Part shown: positions 34,055-37,500 of the stretch, piece by piece
Layout of the letters: every line of letters starts with the position of its first letter
How positions within the stretch are numbered: position 1 is the stretch's first letter
Origin: Symbiodinium natans
Lineage: Eukaryota; Sar; Dinophyceae; Suessiales; Symbiodiniaceae
NCBI GenBank assembly: GCA_905221605.1
Contig: CAJNDS010001557.1
Location: forward strand, 875,001 to 912,500
Direction: 5' to 3'
DNA length: 37,500 nucleotides
The notes under the pieces: generated by a model
What the model saw: the letters and a program-made list of their open reading frames with translations, nothing else
Told to the model about the DNA's origin: nothing
Databases searched by the model: none
Made by a program: the position numbers and the translations under genes

Positions 34055-35631
34055 AGGCAACAAGCCGGAGCATCAACTCTACGACCTCCACAAGAAGCTC
34101 ACTGCTGGACCCCCTCCACCTGCCCCAACCTCTCCTACCCAACCGTTCAAAGGATGGGGGTGGGAAGTGGGAATTTAGGGCGTTAGCCCGAAACCCTAAA
34201 AGGAAAAAAGTTGGGTGGATGCCTGCGTAAGCAGGGGGTGGGAAGAATAAAACAACCCAACCTTTCTGGTTGTGGTGGCTCCAACTTCAATATACGCCGC
34301 CGCGACATATGCCGCCCCCTCACACCCCCCGGGTGTGTAGGGGCGCCATGTCCGCATGAAATCTACTGCCGCGGCGCGGCGAGAAGCCCTAAACCCCAAA
34401 CCCCAAACCCTAAACCCTAAACCCTAAACCCTAAACCCTAAACCCCAAACCCCAAACCCTAAACCCTAAACCCTAAACCCAGTGAAGGTGATGGAGTTGG
34501 GCGCCCGCTGGGGGACCTGGGGTTGCCGCGGCGTGGCGTTTCTGCGCCGCGTGAACCCCATGCCCTATCGGCTCCTTGAATGGGGGTTTAGGGTTTAGGG
34601 TTTAGGGTTTAGGGTTTAGGGTTTAGGGTTTAGGGTGATTTTCGGGCTTGTAGGGTTTAGGGCCCAGGGTGAAGGGTAAACATCTGCTGCAATGAGGCAG
34701 CAGAACTTATGATTATCACAAAGGTTCCAAGTATAATTGAGGCAATTTTACTACGGGACATGGGCATCTGTATTGAGTGTAGGTTTAGTGTTTTGTGTTT
34801 TGGGTGGACGGGCTTGACCTAAGTCGCCAGACTCTCCAAAGTTTCACGGCTTGGGGTACTTAGCCCTAAGCCCAAAGCCCCTTCAAACCCTGAACCCGAA
34901 TTCGTGGCAGATATGCGTTGCAGGATTGGCGTGCAAGCTGCGTCCGGCTGAAAACCCAAAACCCTAAAGCCTGAACGAACCCGAAACCCTGAAACCTAAA
35001 CCTGAACCCTGAACCCTAATGAGTTGGGATGTTACCCTTATACGAACAGTCCTGAAAAGGGAAAATACTAGCTCCACTATAATCCCTATTAAGGACTGCT
35101 AGCAGAAGGGGGAACAACCCAACTAATGAGCCAATTTCGGCTTTCGGCCTCCATTCTGCGACTTGAGCAGCCCAGGCTAATTTTAGTGGAGCCGAAGAAA
35201 GTGCATTGCTCTGGCGCGCACATGGTTCTAAAGCTCAACAGCCTCTTTTCAATCCTTTGAGTACGCAGCTTTTTTGCGTCTTTCCGGTGATTTTTGTTGG
35301 GTTACTGTTGCCCCCCAAAAAGCCACAACTGCTAAGCCGCAAAGACGCTGAGCCACGAACCCTAAGCAGCACTCAACAGAGGCTTGGAAGGCGAGCTGAA
35401 ATGCACGCATGCGGACGCAGCCCTCTTCTTGAAGCTGATGGAAGACGTACCACACCTGGACCTGTCCCCTGGCTTTTGTTTTTCTTTGGCCTTGGAGACG
35501 TCCTCGCGAGGGCAACTCGGGACCCCCATCGAACTATTTATCTGTCTCTGTATATATATATATATATGTTTATTTGTTTATATTTTTACCTTTGTAGAGA
35601 TATCTAGATGTCTACCTCTCTCTATATATAT

Positions 35632-35663
<32 letters not shown>

Positions 35664-37361
35664 GCGCACGCCCAGCCCAGCAAGCATATTTTTTAATCAG
35701 TGTTCAGGCAAGAAGAGGGCACCTGCTTTAAGGGGCGGGACCTTCAGCCCTAAGTTCCAGCATGCTACCTGCATTGCGTATAACGCTATGAAATTTAGAT
35801 GTTCCTGCTTATACTAATAGGGATTATAATCGGCGGGGCGGGAGGGGGGGGCTACTTGAATCCCTCTGAAGGAGTGTTGGTATAAAGGGAACGCCCAAGC
35901 TATGTCTCCTAGAAGTCCCAGAAGCTCGTTAGAGAGCGTCCCCCCCGAACTTTAAACTCCAAACGAAAGCACACGAGACCCTAAGTTGCGAAAGCCTGCC
36001 AAGACGCGAATACTTGTAGGCACTGGCCCTCAACCCTAAACCCTCAACCTTAAACCCTAAACCCTAAAAACTAAACCCTAAACCCTAAACCCTAAACTCT
36101 AAACCCTAAACCCCGAGGTGGGGTTGAGGGTTTAGGGCTTTGCCCGGGGCGACTCCCTCCCTAGTAAGGCTACACATCGACATCCAGGGGGCAGAGGGCC
36201 CGCTTCTCGCAGATCCGCTGCTTAGCAGTTGAGTCATGCGGGTTTGGGGCTTAGGGTTTGGGGTTTAAACCCTAAACCCTAAACCCTATACCCCAAACCC
36301 TATACCCCAAACCCCAAACCCTAAACCCCAAACCCTCTACCCCAAACCCCAAACCCTAAACCCTAAATTAGGGTTATTTCGCGACTTTCCGGAGCCCTTG
36401 TCCAGGGTAGTTGAATCCCGAAGCCCTAAGCCTCAAACCCTAAAGCACACAGTGACAGCCGAAGTGCAAAGGGCGAAACCCGAAACCCGAAACCCGAAAC
36501 CCTAAACCCTAAACCCTAAACCCTAAACCCTAAACTCTAAACTCTAAACCCTAAACCCTAAACCCTAAACCCTAAACCAACCGGACATGTAAGGCAGGTG
36601 CGGCAGGTCTTGGAGAGCAAGGTCTACAGGATCATCCTCGGCACGCACTGGGAGGCACGGTCGAGGGTTTAGGGTTTAGAGCTTAGGGCTTAAGGTTTAA
36701 GGCTAGGGTTTAGGGTTTAGGGTTTAGGGCTTAGGGCTTAGGGCTTAGGGCTTAGGGCTTAGGGCTTAGGGCTTAGGGCTTAGGGCTTAGGGCTTAGGGC
36801 TTAGGGCTTAGGGCTTAGGGCTTAGGGCTTATGGCTTAGGGCTTAGGGCTTAGGGCTTAGGGCTTAGGGCTTATAAGGCTTAGGGTTTAGGGTTTAGGGT
36901 TTAGGGTTCATTTAGGGTTTATGCTTTTTGTGTTTTCGGGCTAATGCTGGTAGGCCCTTGATATTTTGGGTCTTCCCTTTGTTGGTTTTAAGCGGATGGT
37001 ATGCCCTTGGGATACTTTGGGTTTTTCTCCTTGCTGGTTTTACGAGGATCGTATTTGGCAATCTGTTTGGGAGGGTTCCAACCCAGAATATGGTTCATAG
37101 GTATTTGGGGGGCTATAGTGGTTTTAAGATAAGACCTGTAGTGTCTGCATAGCCTTCTTATTGGTTGATGAATATACCCTAAACCCTAAACCCTATAAAC
37201 CCTAAACCCTAAACCCTATAAACCCTAAACCCTAAGCCCTAAACCCTAAACCCTAAACCCTCAACCCTAAACCCTACCAAACGGCCTAGGACATGTACCG
37301 CTTCGCGGTGGACATCTTTCAAGCGTGGATCACCGTCTTCAGCCTTCCGCAGGGCCTCGTG
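34055..37361 (+). CDS. FkbM-type SAM-dependent methyltransferase, partial, at least seven exons
   Basis: Exons joined in frame: 34055-34169 (NKPEHQLYDLHKKL, Pro-rich linker, KGWGWEV), 34485-34577 (KVMELGARWGTWGCRGVAFL then RRVNPMPYRLL), 35186-35241 (VEPKKVHCSGAHMVLKLN), 35380-35457 (GLEGELKCTHADAALFLKLM then EDVPHL), 36169-36225 (LHIDIQGAEGPLLADPLL), 36594-36654 (QVRQVLESKVYRIILGTHWE) and 37290-37361 (DMYRFAVDIFQAWITVFSLP then QGLV). ELGARWGTWG is the glycine-rich SAM-binding motif, LLVEP the acidic strand-2 end, and LHIDIQGAE with KVYRIILGTH is typical of the FkbM family. Substrate unknown. The 36654/37290 join is GC-AG|G as in actin; others lie at shared AGTG, G, CTCAACAG or AG. A GA donor at 37362 would continue beyond the window. 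The apparent fusion to the PARP-like exons upstream needs transcript support. Confidence 0.68.
34384..34478. repeat. CCCCAAA/CCCTAAA array
   Basis: About thirteen units inside the methyltransferase intron 34170-34484. A TTTAGGG array follows the next exon (34586-34635). Confidence 0.92.
35031..35115. mobile_element. Small inverted-repeat element, family B copy 2
   Basis: Arms 35031-35053 (GTTACCCTTATACGAACAGT then CCT) and 35092-35115 are imperfect inverted repeats, with internal CACTATAATCCCTATTAAGG. It lies in a methyltransferase intron. Confidence 0.7.
35242..35379 (+). other. 138-nt intron bounded by 8-bp direct repeats
   Basis: CTCAACAG occurs at 35234-35241 and 35372-35379. Removing one copy with the intervening sequence joins LKLN to RGLEGEL in frame. 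There are no telomere-type repeats inside. No choice of splice point within the repeat gives a GC/GA/GT donor together with an AG|G acceptor. Confidence 0.6.
35540..35665. repeat. TATATA/CACACA microsatellite
   Basis: Two TA runs (about 35550-35568 and 35644-35663) flank TTTGTTTATATTTTTACC and ACACACAC. It lies in the methyltransferase intron. Confidence 0.9.
35801..35893. mobile_element. Small inverted-repeat element, family B copy 3 (reversed)
   Basis: GTTCCTGCTTATACTAATAG at the left and 35869-35893 (AAGGAGTGTTGGTATAAAGG then GAACG) form degenerate inverted ends. Internal TAGGGATTATAAT is the reverse complement of the ATAATCCCTA core shared with the copies at 19649 and 35031. Confidence 0.65.
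36020..36110. repeat. CCCTAAA array with variants
   Basis: Irregular CCCTAAA/CCCTCAA/AAACTAAA units. Another CCCTAAA/CCCCAAA block lies at 36267-36368, and CCCGAAA then CCCTAAA at 36475-36578, all in methyltransferase introns. Confidence 0.88.
36663..36905. repeat. TTAGGGC array, about 25 units, between TTTAGGG caps
   Basis: Central 36727-36872 is nearly pure TTAGGGC with rare errors (TTATGGC and an inserted ATAAGG), flanked by TTTAGGG on both sides. The most homogeneous variant block in the window. Confidence 0.95.
36905..37160. repeat. Two imperfect copies of a repeat of about 62 bp in an intron
   Basis: GGTAGGCCCTTGATATTTTG then GGTCTTCCCTTTGTTGGTTTTA (from about 36949) is followed by GGTATGCCCTTGGGATACTT then TGGGTTTTTCTCCTTGCTGGTTTTA (from about 37008). 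A long + frame here (36928-37152, hydrophobic) follows from the repeat and T-rich composition. I treat it as intron of the methyltransferase gene. Confidence 0.65.
37165..37275. repeat. CCCTAAA array with CCCTATAAA variants
   Basis: About fourteen units with two TATAAA-containing copies, ending shortly before the last methyltransferase exon. Confidence 0.92.
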
Positions 37362-37500
37362 GACCGGGAATAGGGGTTTTGGGTTCCGGGTTTAGGGTTT
37401 AGGGGTTTGGGGTTTAGGATTGAGGGGTTTAGGGGTTTACCGTTTGTGTCTTTAGCTTTCAGTTTGCGTTCGTCTACAAGTCGTTGGCTTTGACTTCCTC

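Noticed and set aside
36928-37152. 74-codon hydrophobic + frame
   Set aside because: It is produced by a two-copy repeat of about 62 bp and lies between two methyltransferase exons that join directly, so it is read as intron.

Overview
This window reads as nuclear DNA of a dinoflagellate, carrying intron-rich genes on the + strand. Three things point that way. (1) A complete 375-residue actin is split into nine exons, and every one of its eight introns starts with GC or GA (never GT) and ends AG before an exonic G, the non-canonical pattern known from dinoflagellates. (2) The intervening DNA is saturated with the plant/alga-type telomere heptamer TTTAGGG/CCCTAAA and one-base variants of it. 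(3) All genes I can confirm are on the same strand, as expected for unidirectional dinoflagellate gene arrays.

Layout. 1-1613: repeat arrays separated by short unique segments, possibly the 3' end of an upstream gene near 258. 1614-6635: actin. 6636-8660: actin 3' flank, degenerate CCCTTAAA repeats, then two non-telomeric tandem repeat families. 8660-28550: a long series of 40-130 nt unique islands between telomere-like arrays. Many are open on the + strand with GC-rich codon ends and sit behind AG|G, so I read them as small exons of one or more unrecognised genes; two encode probable transmembrane helices. 28641-31633: nine or ten islands, most of which join in frame into an unrecognised protein. 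33346-34054: exons with an ADP-ribosyltransferase (PARP-like) motif FGKGIYLAED. 34055-37361: at least seven exons that join in frame into a FkbM-type SAM-dependent methyltransferase domain, running off the right edge.

The recurring theme is how the introns are bounded. Exon sequence next to the donor is often repeated just before or across the acceptor (1-8 bp), as if introns were insertions flanked by target-site duplications or micro-homologies. Several introns contain hairpin or inverted-repeat (MITE/introner-like) elements, and most of the large ones are filled with telomere-type arrays. The most promising biology here is therefore a genome-wide process that builds or enlarges introns with telomere-like sequence, with mobile introner-like elements alongside it. 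Functions of the unrecognised exons, and which of them belong to the same gene, cannot be settled without transcript data.
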